This document shows positions 6,383 through 15,031 of a stretch of DNA of 17,999 bases, piece after piece. The notes below the pieces were generated by a model. That model was not told the DNA's origin and ran no database searches. It was given only the letters and a program-made list of their open reading frames with translations. A program made the position numbers and the translations under genes. This stretch comes from RGIG5327 sp045612485. Its GTDB lineage: Bacteria; Verrucomicrobiota; Lentisphaeria; Victivallales; UBA1829. The DNA is taken from contig JAZKZE010000090.1 of the NCBI GenBank assembly GCA_045612485.1, positions 1 to 17,999 on the forward strand, in the 5' to 3' direction. Every line of letters starts with the position of its first letter. The stretch's first letter is position 1.

Positions 6383-9300
6383 TTATACAAGAGTAAAGAA
6401 GTTCTGATCACTTAATTCCCCTGCCTTGAATCCCAGGAAGGAGAGTGTGAATTTGAAAGATTCCGGTTTGACTCTGTATCTCTCTGCCAGTTCCGGACCG
6501 CAGGAATTGGAGCCAAGACCACTGGTTTTGTGATTGAGCTGCAAATGGATCTCTTCGGATCTTTCGATCTCATGGGGGTGTTTCGCCCTGTTCAGGGCTT
6601 CTATGCTGTAACGGTGGGCGGAAAAATCGAAGAAATCCCCTTTGCCCTTTACAAGAAGACCTGATTTATGCAGATCATAGAAGGCGGCTCTTCTCACCTG
6701 ATGGCGGTTGCCGTTTTCCTGGGGGAAGACGTAGGAAGTTTCCAGAGCTTCCAGAGGAGCTTTGTAAAGTCCCACTTTCTGGGCTTCTTTTGAATCGCAG
6801 TATGCTTCACCGGGGCCCAGACCGAAGTACTGGATATTTTCCATTTCGCAGGGCAGAGTGAGATCCAGACCGATGCGGGGAAGGAAAAAGTTTTCGTTTT
6901 CCAGTTCTCTGAGTTCAAAATTCCCTTCCACTTCCAGATCGAATGAGCCGTCATTGTGGAATTTATAAAGGTAATTGCACAATACCCCCCAGGAGAATTC
7001 CGGAACTTCCACTCTTGTTTCGATTCTGATCGTGGCATTTTTTCTGTCGCCTGTTACTTTGCGGATATTGGAATATGCCTTGTCCAACTGGAATTTCTGC
7101 CACAGGGCGGGACCTACTCTGGCAGGGAGTTGCTCATTATCGGTCTCACCGTGGTAAAGCCCCAGAAGGGGACCGTGATCCATAACGGGAGTACCGTCCA
7201 CAAGGTACTGGTGAATGGTGCCGTGATGTTTGTCGATCTCAATGAATGTTTCATCGGCGGCGATCTGGAAAGAGGATTCCGATTCGTCGATCTCCACTTT
7301 ATCTCTGCCGGAAAGAATGGCAGGAGCGGAAATCTTCTTTGCCTTTTTCACCGGAATGGCAAACTGTGCGGAGGTAATGGGGAAACCCGCTTCCGCAAAG
7401 GTGGTTGTGCAGGCTGTTTTTACATCGATATTCAGGAAATATTCTGTATTGGGGTCTGCATTTTCTATTGCGGTAAAGGGGATCGCCATTTCCCCGGAAC
7501 CGCCGGGAGCAATATCCGGCGGGGGGAGGAATCCGCTTTGAACGGTTTTTCCGTTTGAAGTGATATTCCAGAAGAAAAGCAGTTTTTCCAGAGTGGAAAA
7601 CGCATAATGGTTTTCCACGGTAATGGTGCCTTTTGCAGGATTTTCTGCCTTGAAACGGACAGGGGAATAGACCTTTTTGAGTTCGATCAGTCCGGGGGAG
7701 GGGGTCTTGTCCGGGAAGACCAATCCGTCGGCAACGAAATTGCCGCTGTTGGGAATATCGCCGAAATCCCCTCCGTAACCATAAAATTCCTGACCATTTT
7801 CTGTCATGGTCGTAATTCCGTGATCGCACCATTCCCAGATGAAACCGCCCTGACATTTATCATGGGAAAGGAAGAATTGCATATAGTCTTCCAGTCCGCC
7901 GGGGCCGTTGCCCATGGCGTGGGCATATTCGCAAAGAATGAAAGGTTTCTTCTGGCAATATTCGGCAATTACAGTTTCCATTTTGTTTCCGTGTTCCGGA
8001 TAGCAGGAGGTGTACATCCTGCTGACTACATCGCTGACTTTCGCAGCGGAATCCCGTTCAAAATGGATAAGGCGGGTATTATCTCTCTTTTTCGCATATT
8101 CTGCCATTTTTTCATGATTGCAGCCGAATCCCGCTTCATTGCCCAGTGACCAGAAGATGATGGACGGATGATTTTTATTGGGTTCCACCATACGGACCAT
8201 ACGGTCAACACAGGCGTTTTCCCACTCTTTCCACATGGCGGGATTTTTCCCTTCATCGTAGCCGAAACCATGGGTTTCCAGATCTGCTTCACAAATCACA
8301 TAGAATCCCAGACGGTCGCAGAAGTCATAGAACCGCAGATCATTGGGGTAATGGGAGGTGCGGATGGCATTGATGTTATGCCGTTTCATGGTAAGCAGAT
8401 CTTCCATGATGGCGTCATCGGTGACTGCTCTGCCGAGAAGGGTATGGAAATCGTGGCGGTTCACCCCCCGGAGAAGAATGGGGACTCCATTGACAAGGAA
8501 ATTGCCTTTTTTAAGTTCAATGGTACGGAATCCGACGGAAAGAGCCTTGTATTCGATCACATTGCCTTTTTCATCTTTCAGCGTGAGAAGAAGCGTATAT
8601 AAGGAAGGTTCTTCCGCATTCCAGGGGAGGACAGTACCGCAGTTTTCCCTGATGGAAAGAATTTCTCTGCTGCCGCCTTTTACGGAAAGTTTTTCTGCAA
8701 CGGCTTTTTTCCAGACTTTTTCCCCGGAAGGAGAAAATAATTCCACTTCAAGAGTGGCTTTGGGAATATCTTCATCCGTATGATTGCGTATTTCTGTTTC
8801 CAGTTCCAGAGTACCTTTTGTATATGTTTTTGTGTCCAACAGGGCTTTGGCAAATACGTCGGAGATATCCAGTTTGGGAAGGGCTGTAACAGAAACATCC
8901 CGGAAGATCCCGGAAAGATACCACATATCCTGGTCTTCCAGATAGGTTCCGTCGCTCCATTTGTGTACCTGTACGGCAATACGGTTGATGCCGCAGGAGA
9001 CAAGTTCTGTTATATCATATTCCGCAGGCATCCTGCTGCCCTTGCTCATGCCGGCAAGCTGACCATTCACCCATACATAGTAGAAAGAATCCACCCCGTC
9101 AAAACGCAGCATGATCTCCCTGTTGATCCATTCTTCCGGGATCTCAAACTCCCTGATATAGCATCCTGTGGGATTTTCTGAAGGAACATAAGGCGGATTT
9201 TTGGAAAAAGGATAGATATGGTTGGTATAATGGGGATTACCATAGCCTTCCAGCTGCCAGTTGGAGGGAACAGGGATCTCATCCCAGTCGGAACAGTCGA

Positions 9301-9502
9301 ACTCTTCCTGCCAGAAATCTTCCGGCACTTCTTCCGGACAACAGAAACAGGCAAATGACCATGTGCCGTTCAGAAGTTTAAAAGAACTGCATTTTCTTTT
9401 TTCCATCGTCAGGGCTTCTTCAGCAGACGCATAAGGAAGAAGATAGATACGGGATATTTCCCTGTTTATTCCGGTGAGGTTCTGGTTTTCCCAGTCTTTC
9501 AT
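6383..9502 (-). CDS. lacZ: Beta-galactosidase, glycoside hydrolase family 2 (LacZ type)
   Basis: The product is a 1039-aa full-length GH2 enzyme that hydrolyses terminal beta-galactosides. Visible domains are the N-terminal jelly-roll sugar-binding domain (about 40-205), an immunoglobulin-like domain (about 210-325), the TIM barrel (about 330-620), and a C-terminal beta-sandwich set including the Bgal small-chain domain (about 740-1030). Diagnostic barrel motifs are RGVNRHD (345-351), NAIRTSHYPN (378-387), SLGNE with the acid/base Glu456, and FILCEYAHAMGN with the nucleophile Glu525. These match E. coli Glu461 and Glu537. There is no signal peptide, so it is cytoplasmic and acts on imported sugars. 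An AAAGGAT site precedes the ATG. The gene is monocistronic, divergent from the 9700 operon, with its own promoter and terminator. The natural substrate could be another beta-galactoside or a related glycan. Confidence 0.97.
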   Translation of the reverse strand: MKDWENQNLTGINREISRIYLLPYASAEEALTMEKRKCSSFKLLNGTWSFACFCCPEEVPEDFWQEEFDCSDWDEIPVPSNWQLEGYGNPHYTNHIYPFSKNPPYVPSENPTGCYIREFEIPEEWINREIMLRFDGVDSFYYVWVNGQLAGMSKGSRMPAEYDITELVSCGINRIAVQVHKWSDGTYLEDQDMWYLSGIFRDVSVTALPKLDISDVFAKALLDTKTYTKGTLELETEIRNHTDEDIPKATLEVELFSPSGEKVWKKAVAEKLSVKGGSREILSIRENCGTVLPWNAEEPSLYTLLLTLKDEKGNVIEYKALSVGFRTIELKKGNFLVNGVPILLRGVNRHDFHTLLGRAVTDDAIMEDLLTMKRHNINAIRTSHYPNDLRFYDFCDRLGFYVICEADLETHGFGYDEGKNPAMWKEWENACVDRMVRMVEPNKNHPSIIFWSLGNEAGFGCNHEKMAEYAKKRDNTRLIHFERDSAAKVSDVVSRMYTSCYPEHGNKMETVIAEYCQKKPFILCEYAHAMGNGPGGLEDYMQFFLSHDKCQGGFIWEWCDHGITTMTENGQEFYGYGGDFGDIPNSGNFVADGLVFPDKTPSPGLIELKKVYSPVRFKAENPAKGTITVENHYAFSTLEKLLFFWNITSNGKTVQSGFLPPPDIAPGGSGEMAIPFTAIENADPNTEYFLNIDVKTACTTTFAEAGFPITSAQFAIPVKKAKKISAPAILSGRDKVEIDESESSFQIAADETFIEIDKHHGTIHQYLVDGTPVMDHGPLLGLYHGETDNEQLPARVGPALWQKFQLDKAYSNIRKVTGDRKNATIRIETRVEVPEFSWGVLCNYLYKFHNDGSFDLEVEGNFELRELENENFFLPRIGLDLTLPCEMENIQYFGLGPGEAYCDSKEAQKVGLYKAPLEALETSYVFPQENGNRHQVRRAAFYDLHKSGLLVKGKGDFFDFSAHRYSIEALNRAKHPHEIERSEEIHLQLNHKTSGLGSNSCGPELAERYRVKPESFKFTLSFLGFKAGELSDQNFFTLV

Positions 9503-9547
9503 GGTAGATCCTTTCTTTACAGTTGAGAGGTATTTTTATTTCCTGTT

Positions 9548-9575
9548 ACTATAGCAAAAAGAATGTAAAATACAA
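9548..9575 (-). promoter_or_regulatory. Candidate lacZ promoter
   Basis: On the minus strand, TTGTAT (9575-9570), a 16-base spacer and TATAGT (9553-9548) lie 46-73 bases upstream of the lacZ ATG. The -35 box sits inside a perfect inverted repeat (9567-9582). Confidence 0.6.
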
Positions 9576-9582
9576 GTATTTT
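9567..9582. promoter_or_regulatory. Palindromic operator candidate over the lacZ -35 box
   Basis: AAAATAC-AA-GTATTTT is a perfect 7-bp inverted repeat with a two-base centre. It covers the -35 box of the lacZ promoter. Its minus-strand reading, AAAATACTTGTATTTT, closely matches the elements at 3794 and 9663. A dimeric repressor of GntR or LacI type would be a natural ligand, but none is encoded in the window. Confidence 0.5.
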
Positions 9583-9625
9583 TCCTTCCGCAGAGCAAAA
9601 ATTGTTTGAAAGAAAGTTTTTCAGT

Positions 9626-9653
9626 TTGAATTTCCGCTTTTTCAGGGTATATT
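9626..9653 (+). promoter_or_regulatory. Candidate promoter of the 9700-14918 operon
   Basis: TTGAAT (9626-9631), a 16-base spacer and TATATT (9648-9653) are divergent from the lacZ promoter. The predicted transcription start falls near 9660, within the operator-like element at 9658-9675. Confidence 0.55.
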
Positions 9654-9657
9654 TTTC

Positions 9658-9675
9658 AGTGGAAAATACTGTTAT
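9658..9675 (+). promoter_or_regulatory. Operator-like element at the start of the 9700 operon
   Basis: AAAATACTGT at 9663-9672 is identical to 3794-3803. It is preceded by TTTTCAGT in both places, giving an imperfect inverted repeat CAGT...ACTG. Here it falls at or just after the expected transcription start, a classic repressor position. Confidence 0.4.
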
Positions 9676-9699
9676 AAATCAAAAACTACGGAGAAAAAA

Positions 9700-10593
9700 A
9701 TGAAAAAAGTTTCTTTCATGGGATGGGAAAACTGTATTGAAATGACAAGCGGAAATTTCCGCATCATCATAACAACCGGTGTGGGTCCCAGAGTCATCGG
9801 CGGTTTTATTGGAAACAATCCCCATAATATTTTCAATGTGGATCCCGCCCTTGCCGGGACATCCGGCGCGGATAAATGGGTGAATTACGGCGGACACCGT
9901 CTGTGGGTAGCCCCGGAACGGGAAAACCGTACCCAGGAAAAAGATAATGTTCCTGTAAAATATGAGGAAAAAGATTGCGGGATCATTTTCTATATGCCGG
10001 AAGATGAAAGAAGCGGAATGGAAAAAAGTATCTTTATCAAGCCTGTTGCAGACGGAAAATTTTATGTGGAACACTCTGTCACAAACAAAAATATCTGGCC
10101 TGTGGAACTTGCCCCCTGGGCGATCAGTGTAATGGCTCCCGGAGGAATGTGTATAGCTCCGCAGAACAAAGATAAAAAAGCACTTCTCCCTAATACTTTC
10201 TACTCATTCTGGCCCTATACGGAAGTATCGGAAAAGCGTTTTGTTTTCGGGAAAGACTTCCTCTTTGTCAAACAGGATGTAAATTGTACCGGAGCGTGCA
10301 AGATCGGTTTCAACTGCAAAAATAATTATATAGCCTATGCCAATGCCGGGACACTTTTTGTAAAGGAATTTACTTATATTCCCGGAGCAAAATATCCGGA
10401 TAACGGCTGTACGGTGGAGGTCTATTCCTGCAAAAGCATGCTGGAGGTGGAAACACTTGCTCCCTTGAGAATGGTGGATACCAATGAATGTGCCAAACAC
10501 ATTGAGATCTGGAGTTGCCGTGACGGGATCGGAAAAATTGAAAATTGTGACGATGCGGCAGAATATCTCCCCCGTCCTGTGATCGCGGAATAA
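9700..10593 (+). CDS. DUF4380-like / aldose-mutarotase-fold protein
   Basis: The product is 297 aa with no signal peptide. GGAG (9690-9693) lies six bases before the ATG. The sequence has the feel of the galactose mutarotase-like beta-sandwich: a gently hydrophobic opening with GPRVIGGFIG (29-38), then YGGHRLWVAPE (63-73), the block I associate with DUF4380 proteins, and later an LAPWAISVMAPGG segment (about 137-149). The GGHRLW histidine and the Glu of APE are plausible ligand-binding residues. Such proteins bind or epimerise sugars at the anomeric carbon, or act as carbohydrate-binding partners of glycosidases. It leads the operon, divergent from lacZ, so a role with galactosides or the DUF4838 substrates fits. 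Fold-level assignment is reasonable; enzymatic activity is unproven. Confidence 0.7.
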   Translation: MKKVSFMGWENCIEMTSGNFRIIITTGVGPRVIGGFIGNNPHNIFNVDPALAGTSGADKWVNYGGHRLWVAPERENRTQEKDNVPVKYEEKDCGIIFYMPEDERSGMEKSIFIKPVADGKFYVEHSVTNKNIWPVELAPWAISVMAPGGMCIAPQNKDKKALLPNTFYSFWPYTEVSEKRFVFGKDFLFVKQDVNCTGACKIGFNCKNNYIAYANAGTLFVKEFTYIPGAKYPDNGCTVEVYSCKSMLEVETLAPLRMVDTNECAKHIEIWSCRDGIGKIENCDDAAEYLPRPVIAE

Positions 10594-10597
10594 GAAT

Positions 10598-11587
10598 ATG
10601 GTACAGGATCTTTCTTTATATCCGGAAAACGCCTGTCTGCTTGCCCCCATAGCGGGACATTCCGACCTGCCTTTCCGGCTTTCCGCAAGACGGCACGGGT
10701 GTAAATTTGCATTTACGGAAATGGTGGATGCCGGTTCCCTTGTCTTTGCAGTACCGAAAAGTTTTCATCTGCTTGCAAGAGATCCCTCCGAGGATTTTCT
10801 GGGGGTGCAGATCGTCGGTTCAGAGTTGGATACTCTGAAAAAGGCGGTACAGATCCTTAATGAGAGAGAGTTTTCTGTCATTGATTTCAATTTAGGGTGT
10901 CCCGCCCCGAAAGTAGCCAGAAAATGCGAAGGGGCGACTCTTGCACTGAAAAAGCCGGATGAGGCGGTAAGAGCTTTTGCAGTCATTGCAGAAAATTCCC
11001 GTTTTCCCGTAAGCGTGAAAATGCGTATCTTATCGGAAACCGATCCGGAACCCACTGTCCATCTGGCACAGAAACTTGCCGATTGCGGAGCAAGTGCCAT
11101 GACTATCCACGGAAGACTGTTGAAAAACTTTTATTCGGGACCTGTGTTTTTTGATATAATAAAAGCTGTTGCCCAAAGTGTAAAGATCCCTGTCATTGCC
11201 AATGGGGGGGCATTGTCTGCTCCTCTTTATGAAGAGTTATGCAGGGAAAGTTCCTGTTCCAGAGGTATGGTGGCACGGGGGGCTTTAGGGGATCCCTGGA
11301 TCTTCCGGGAGATCGCAGGAGGCTTGCCGCCCACGCTGGAAGAGTATGCCGAAGAGATACGCAAACACTTTTTTGCCATGGTGGATTTTTACGGGGCGGA
11401 TCTTGCCTTCCGTATCAGCCGGAAAACACTTCTTGCGTATTTGAGGGGGAGAGGATATCCGGGGACATTGCGTGCTTCGGTCTCCTATTTGAACAGTCTG
11501 GAAGATTTTGAAGTATTGATGAAAGAAATAAATAAGGGCCCGCTTTCCAAAGTCTATAAAGACACCGGATTTGTGGCTTGCTGCTGA
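10598..11587 (+). CDS. dus: tRNA-dihydrouridine synthase (Dus family)
   Basis: This is an FMN- and NADPH-dependent enzyme that reduces specific uridines in tRNA to dihydrouridine, in the cytoplasm. The 329-aa length is typical. Motifs are LAPIAGHSD (15-23) at the first flavin-binding strand, NLGCP with the catalytic Cys101, CEGATL after it, KMR (141-143), the HGR motif (171-173), ANGGA (201-205), and RGALGDPW (227-234) for flavin phosphate binding. The start is four bases after the preceding stop, with only a weak upstream purine stretch, so translation is probably coupled. Assignment to DusA, B or C is not possible by eye; the NLGCPAPKV loop looks closest to DusB-like members. A housekeeping enzyme inside a carbohydrate operon is unexpected, but the motif set leaves little doubt. 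Confidence 0.93.
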   Translation: MVQDLSLYPENACLLAPIAGHSDLPFRLSARRHGCKFAFTEMVDAGSLVFAVPKSFHLLARDPSEDFLGVQIVGSELDTLKKAVQILNEREFSVIDFNLGCPAPKVARKCEGATLALKKPDEAVRAFAVIAENSRFPVSVKMRILSETDPEPTVHLAQKLADCGASAMTIHGRLLKNFYSGPVFFDIIKAVAQSVKIPVIANGGALSAPLYEELCRESSCSRGMVARGALGDPWIFREIAGGLPPTLEEYAEEIRKHFFAMVDFYGADLAFRISRKTLLAYLRGRGYPGTLRASVSYLNSLEDFEVLMKEINKGPLSKVYKDTGFVACC

Positions 11588-11604
11588 AAACAACAGGAGA
11601 AAAG

Positions 11605-13251
11605 ATGAGTATAAATGTCGTTGACAGACGCCGTGCTTCTTTCAGGATAAGGCTGCTGCCTTCTGCCGGAAGAGTGGAGAAATTTGCTGCAAAGGAACTT
11701 GCCTGGTATCTTTATAAAATGAGTAAAAGCGGGATCTGTATAGAAGAATCTTTTACCTCTTCTGATAAAGAGATCTTTCTTGTTTCCACCGGAAATTGTG
11801 ATGAGGATTCTTTTGTTATTGAAGCCAGAGAAAATTCCATTCTTCTTTCCGGAAGCAATCCCCGCAGTGTGCTTTTTGCGGTCTATGAGTTTCTGGAACA
11901 TCTGGGATGTGCTTTTCCCCATCCCTTTGATGAGTATATCCCGGAAAAGCCCACCATTGAAACAGAAGAATTTTCCATGCAGTGGAAAGCCTCTTTCCGT
12001 GAACGGGGACTTTTCCAGGCATTTTTCCTCCTGCGGAAAAATCTGGATTTTGACGGATTTGTTTCTCAACGCCGTTTGCCCCAGATCGCTTTCCTTGCAA
12101 AAAATAAGTGTAATACCTTTATTTTCTCCTGTGATTACAACAGACTTGATCTGTGGGATAAATTCAAATACCAGATCATGGATGAACTTCTTGACCGGGG
12201 GCTTAAGATCGCTTTTGTTTCTGCCACGATGGATTTCTTCTGTCCGGAGAGTTTCGAAAAAGATTTCGGGGAATACGGGGAGGATTCCTACATAACAAAA
12301 CGCCCCCAATGGTATGAAAATAATGTTATCCGTCCTGATCTTCCCGAAGTTCAGGAATTTATTGCAAAACGTTATACGGATTTTCTTCTCTCCCATCCGG
12401 AATTTTCCACAATAACATTTGCTCCCCGCAAAGAGATCATTTCCAAAGTCTTTGTACCGGAAAACAGCTCTTTAACGGATGTCTGGATGAGCTTTTTCAA
12501 TGCGGTTGCCCGTTATCTGGCAAAACACGCTCCCGGAAGAAAGTTATCCGTTATGGTACACAATGATCTTCTCTCTCTGGGGGAAAGCTCCATTGTTCCG
12601 GAAAAAAATATCTGCTTTATCTTCCGTACGGATGATAAAATCAATATGCACTATTCCTTCCTTGCTCCGGAAAATGCGGAGATGAAAAAGGCTTTCGATC
12701 TTCTTGCGGCAAAAGGCAATGAGATGTATTTTATCAATGGAAGCGGGGAAACCGGGGAACTTGCCCCCTACTGGAAGATGGCAGGGGATCTTTATAAATA
12801 CTGTAAAGAAAAAAATGTGGTTTCCGTATGGGAATTCGGCGGACATACCTATAATATCCTTGCTCTGAATTTCCGCAGATGTGTTGATTATTTCTGCTGT
12901 ACCCGCCTTATGGCTGATGAAAATGCCGATACGGAAAAATGTCTGGAAAAGTGGACGGAATCCCTGTATGGCGGAAGTGGAAAATATATAGCAGCCTACT
13001 ATAAGGAAATGGCAGAGGAACATGGAAAACTTGTCTCTGCAAAGACCTTCGGACCGAAAGACAAATGGCTTACTCTTTCTTCCTTCCGCAGAGTGCAGAA
13101 AAATCTTGCTTTTGCCAAAGAAGCTCTTACAGATGTGGAGAAATTGAAAATGACCGGGGAAAAGATCGACTTTCTGGAGGTGCTTACCGCAAAAAGTGTG
13201 AAATACAGCGGAACTGCCGGATTTGAAAAAGAAGATGAATTTATGAAATAA
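11605..13251 (+). CDS. DUF4838 protein, copy A (divergent active-site region)
   Basis: The product is 548 aa, cytoplasmic by lack of a signal. The start is the ATG after AGGAGA (11595-11600). Residues 1-110 resemble the small N-terminal domain of GH67 alpha-glucuronidases and GH20-type enzymes, with NPRSVLFAVYEFLEHLGCAF (85-104). A TIM-barrel-like DUF4838 region follows, then a helical tail from about 440. It is clearly a paralogue of the next gene, matching along its whole length, including RLPQIAFLAK and the DLWDKFK and DRGLK blocks. Two signature stretches of the partner are changed: the partner's CHHSIGYFFP is VSATMDFFCP (205-214), and its GVWPGDSE is TFAPRKEI (271-278). This copy may have a different substrate or be a non-catalytic partner. 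Confidence 0.85.
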   Translation: MSINVVDRRRASFRIRLLPSAGRVEKFAAKELAWYLYKMSKSGICIEESFTSSDKEIFLVSTGNCDEDSFVIEARENSILLSGSNPRSVLFAVYEFLEHLGCAFPHPFDEYIPEKPTIETEEFSMQWKASFRERGLFQAFFLLRKNLDFDGFVSQRRLPQIAFLAKNKCNTFIFSCDYNRLDLWDKFKYQIMDELLDRGLKIAFVSATMDFFCPESFEKDFGEYGEDSYITKRPQWYENNVIRPDLPEVQEFIAKRYTDFLLSHPEFSTITFAPRKEIISKVFVPENSSLTDVWMSFFNAVARYLAKHAPGRKLSVMVHNDLLSLGESSIVPEKNICFIFRTDDKINMHYSFLAPENAEMKKAFDLLAAKGNEMYFINGSGETGELAPYWKMAGDLYKYCKEKNVVSVWEFGGHTYNILALNFRRCVDYFCCTRLMADENADTEKCLEKWTESLYGGSGKYIAAYYKEMAEEHGKLVSAKTFGPKDKWLTLSSFRRVQKNLAFAKEALTDVEKLKMTGEKIDFLEVLTAKSVKYSGTAGFEKEDEFMK

Positions 13252-13262
13252 GGAGCCGCAAG

Positions 13263-14918
13263 ATGAGTGTTATATTATCTGAAAATGGAAAGACTTCTTA
13301 CCGTATCCTGTTGGAAAAAAATGCCTGCCGTGTTCTGGAATTTGCGGCAAAGGAACTTGCAAAATATCTTTTGAAGATGACGGGTGCTGCTTTTCCCGTG
13401 ATCCATGAAGGGGAGGAAGGGAAAGAAGACGCTCTCCTTATTCTGAAGGCGGGAAAGGAAGTGGATGACCAGATCGACTCTTTTGAACTTATCCCGCAGG
13501 GGAAAAATCTTCTTTTTTACGGAGTAAATCCCAGAAGTGCCCTTTATGCTGTTTATGACTTTCTGGAAATCGCCGGTTGTGCTTTTCTGGAACCGGAAGT
13601 GGAAAGAGTACCTTTCTTTACAAAAATGGAAATGGAACTTCCGGCAAAAAAAAGTACGGCAGCCTTCATATTGCGTAATATTTTCCGGGAACAGATCGTG
13701 CCGGATAAAAATGCCGCCTACCTGGGACTGGAGGCTGGTCATCATCTCCCCCAGATCGACTTTATGGCAAAACGCAAACTCAATCACTATGATTTTTATG
13801 TGGATTACTGCCGTTACGATCTCTGGGAAAAATACAAGCATGAAGTGCTTGATGCCATGCTTGACCGGGGAATGAAACTGGAAGTCTGTCACCACTCCAT
13901 CGGTTACTTTTTCCCTGCGGATGAAGCCCACGATTACGGCAATTACGGCGACAGTACCTACTATGCCACCCATCCGGAATGGTTCAAAAGCAATCAGGCA
14001 AGGATCGAGATCCCGGAAGTAAGAGAGATCATTACCAAACGCTTTCTGGATTATGTGAGAAACAATCCGGAATTGAAGATGATCGGTGTCTGGCCCGGCG
14101 ATTCGGAAATGCCTGCTCCGGAAGAGGGGCTTACTGTTGCCGACGGGTATCTGGATTTCTGGAATAAAATTGCTGCTGAACTGGAAAAAGAGTTCCCGGA
14201 TAAATATTTAAGTATTATTGCCTATCTGGATCTTCTGGATGCCCCTGCCAAACGCAAAGGGGCAAAAAATACCCAGATATGGTTCTGTCCCATCCGCACC
14301 AATTATCATTTTTCCATGCTTGACCGTCCGGAAAGCCGTCACTTTCTGGATCAGCTGGAGGGCTGGGTGAAAAGTATGCCGGAAGGAAGAGTAAATATCT
14401 TTGATTATTTCGGCTGGCAGCCGCCTTTCATCCCCTACGCAAGAAATGTAGGCAAAACTCTCCGCAGATACCGGGAATTGAAAGCCGGCGGAGCTTACGG
14501 CTGGGTGGGCTTTACCTATAATCTCATGGGGGAAGAGTACCGCTGGGCAAAAGAATTATATACTTACACCGAACAGTTGTGGGATCCGGATGCGGATGTG
14601 GATATGCTTCTTGAAAAATGGGCATTGGGCGTATTCGGGGAAGATGCCGGGAAAAAGATCGTGGAATTTTATCAGGAAATCGAAGAGGAACACAATAAAA
14701 CCGTTTCCCGGATGGTTCCTGATGCCATGAAACCATGGATCACACTGCCCCTGCTGCACAAAATGCAGGCAAAACTTGCGGAGGCAAGAAGTTTGACCAA
14801 GGATCCTGCCGCACTGCGCAGGATCGATTTATTGGAGCTTGTTGCTGTAAATTCTGCAACAGATAAAATCGTTCCGGAAGCCAAAGGTTCCCTGCGGGAT
14901 CCGCTGGATTATCTGTAA
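13263..14918 (+). CDS. DUF4838 protein, copy B (intact signature), GH67-like N-terminal domain
   Basis: The product is 551 aa with no signal peptide. The ribosome binding site TAAGGAG overlaps the previous stop codon, so translation is coupled to copy A. The N-terminal domain carries NPRSALYAVYDFLEIAGCAF (89-108). The barrel contains CHHSIGYFFP (209-218), THPEWF (236-241) and GVWPGDSE (275-282). The last looks like a catalytic acidic loop, with Asp280 and Glu282 as candidates. An aromatic-rich FDYFGWQPP block (about residue 380) could line a sugar site, and YGWVGFTYNLMGEEYRW follows. Proteins of this type cluster with glycosidases and are thought to act on uronic-acid or amino-sugar glycans, but I know of no assigned reaction. 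Family recognition is good; function is inferred from fold and neighbours. Confidence 0.85.
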   Translation: MSVILSENGKTSYRILLEKNACRVLEFAAKELAKYLLKMTGAAFPVIHEGEEGKEDALLILKAGKEVDDQIDSFELIPQGKNLLFYGVNPRSALYAVYDFLEIAGCAFLEPEVERVPFFTKMEMELPAKKSTAAFILRNIFREQIVPDKNAAYLGLEAGHHLPQIDFMAKRKLNHYDFYVDYCRYDLWEKYKHEVLDAMLDRGMKLEVCHHSIGYFFPADEAHDYGNYGDSTYYATHPEWFKSNQARIEIPEVREIITKRFLDYVRNNPELKMIGVWPGDSEMPAPEEGLTVADGYLDFWNKIAAELEKEFPDKYLSIIAYLDLLDAPAKRKGAKNTQIWFCPIRTNYHFSMLDRPESRHFLDQLEGWVKSMPEGRVNIFDYFGWQPPFIPYARNVGKTLRRYRELKAGGAYGWVGFTYNLMGEEYRWAKELYTYTEQLWDPDADVDMLLEKWALGVFGEDAGKKIVEFYQEIEEEHNKTVSRMVPDAMKPWITLPLLHKMQAKLAEARSLTKDPAALRRIDLLELVAVNSATDKIVPEAKGSLRDPLDYL

Positions 14919-14933
14919 GAAACGATAAATCAG

Positions 14934-14984
14934 AAAGGCTGCGGCAGAACTGTGAAAAGCTGTGCCGCAGCCTTTTGTTATTTT
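14934..14984. terminator. Bidirectional intrinsic terminator between convergent genes
   Basis: AAAGGCTGCGGCA (14934-14946) pairs with TGCCGCAGCCTTT (14963-14975) over 13 bases with a 16-base loop. TTGTTATTTT follows on the plus strand. On the minus strand the stem is followed by a weaker TTTCTGATTT. It closes the DUF4838 operon and probably also the dehydrogenase gene, whose stop lies 57 bases to the right of the stem. Confidence 0.85.
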
Positions 14985-15031
14985 CCGGAGATATAAATTT
15001 TTCCTGCTCCGGTTTTCCGGTTTCCGGATAT

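Noticed and set aside
11578..11604. TTG start giving copy A of DUF4838 a 10-base overlap with dus
   Set aside because: The ATG at 11605 follows a good AGGAGA site and matches the start of the paralogue.
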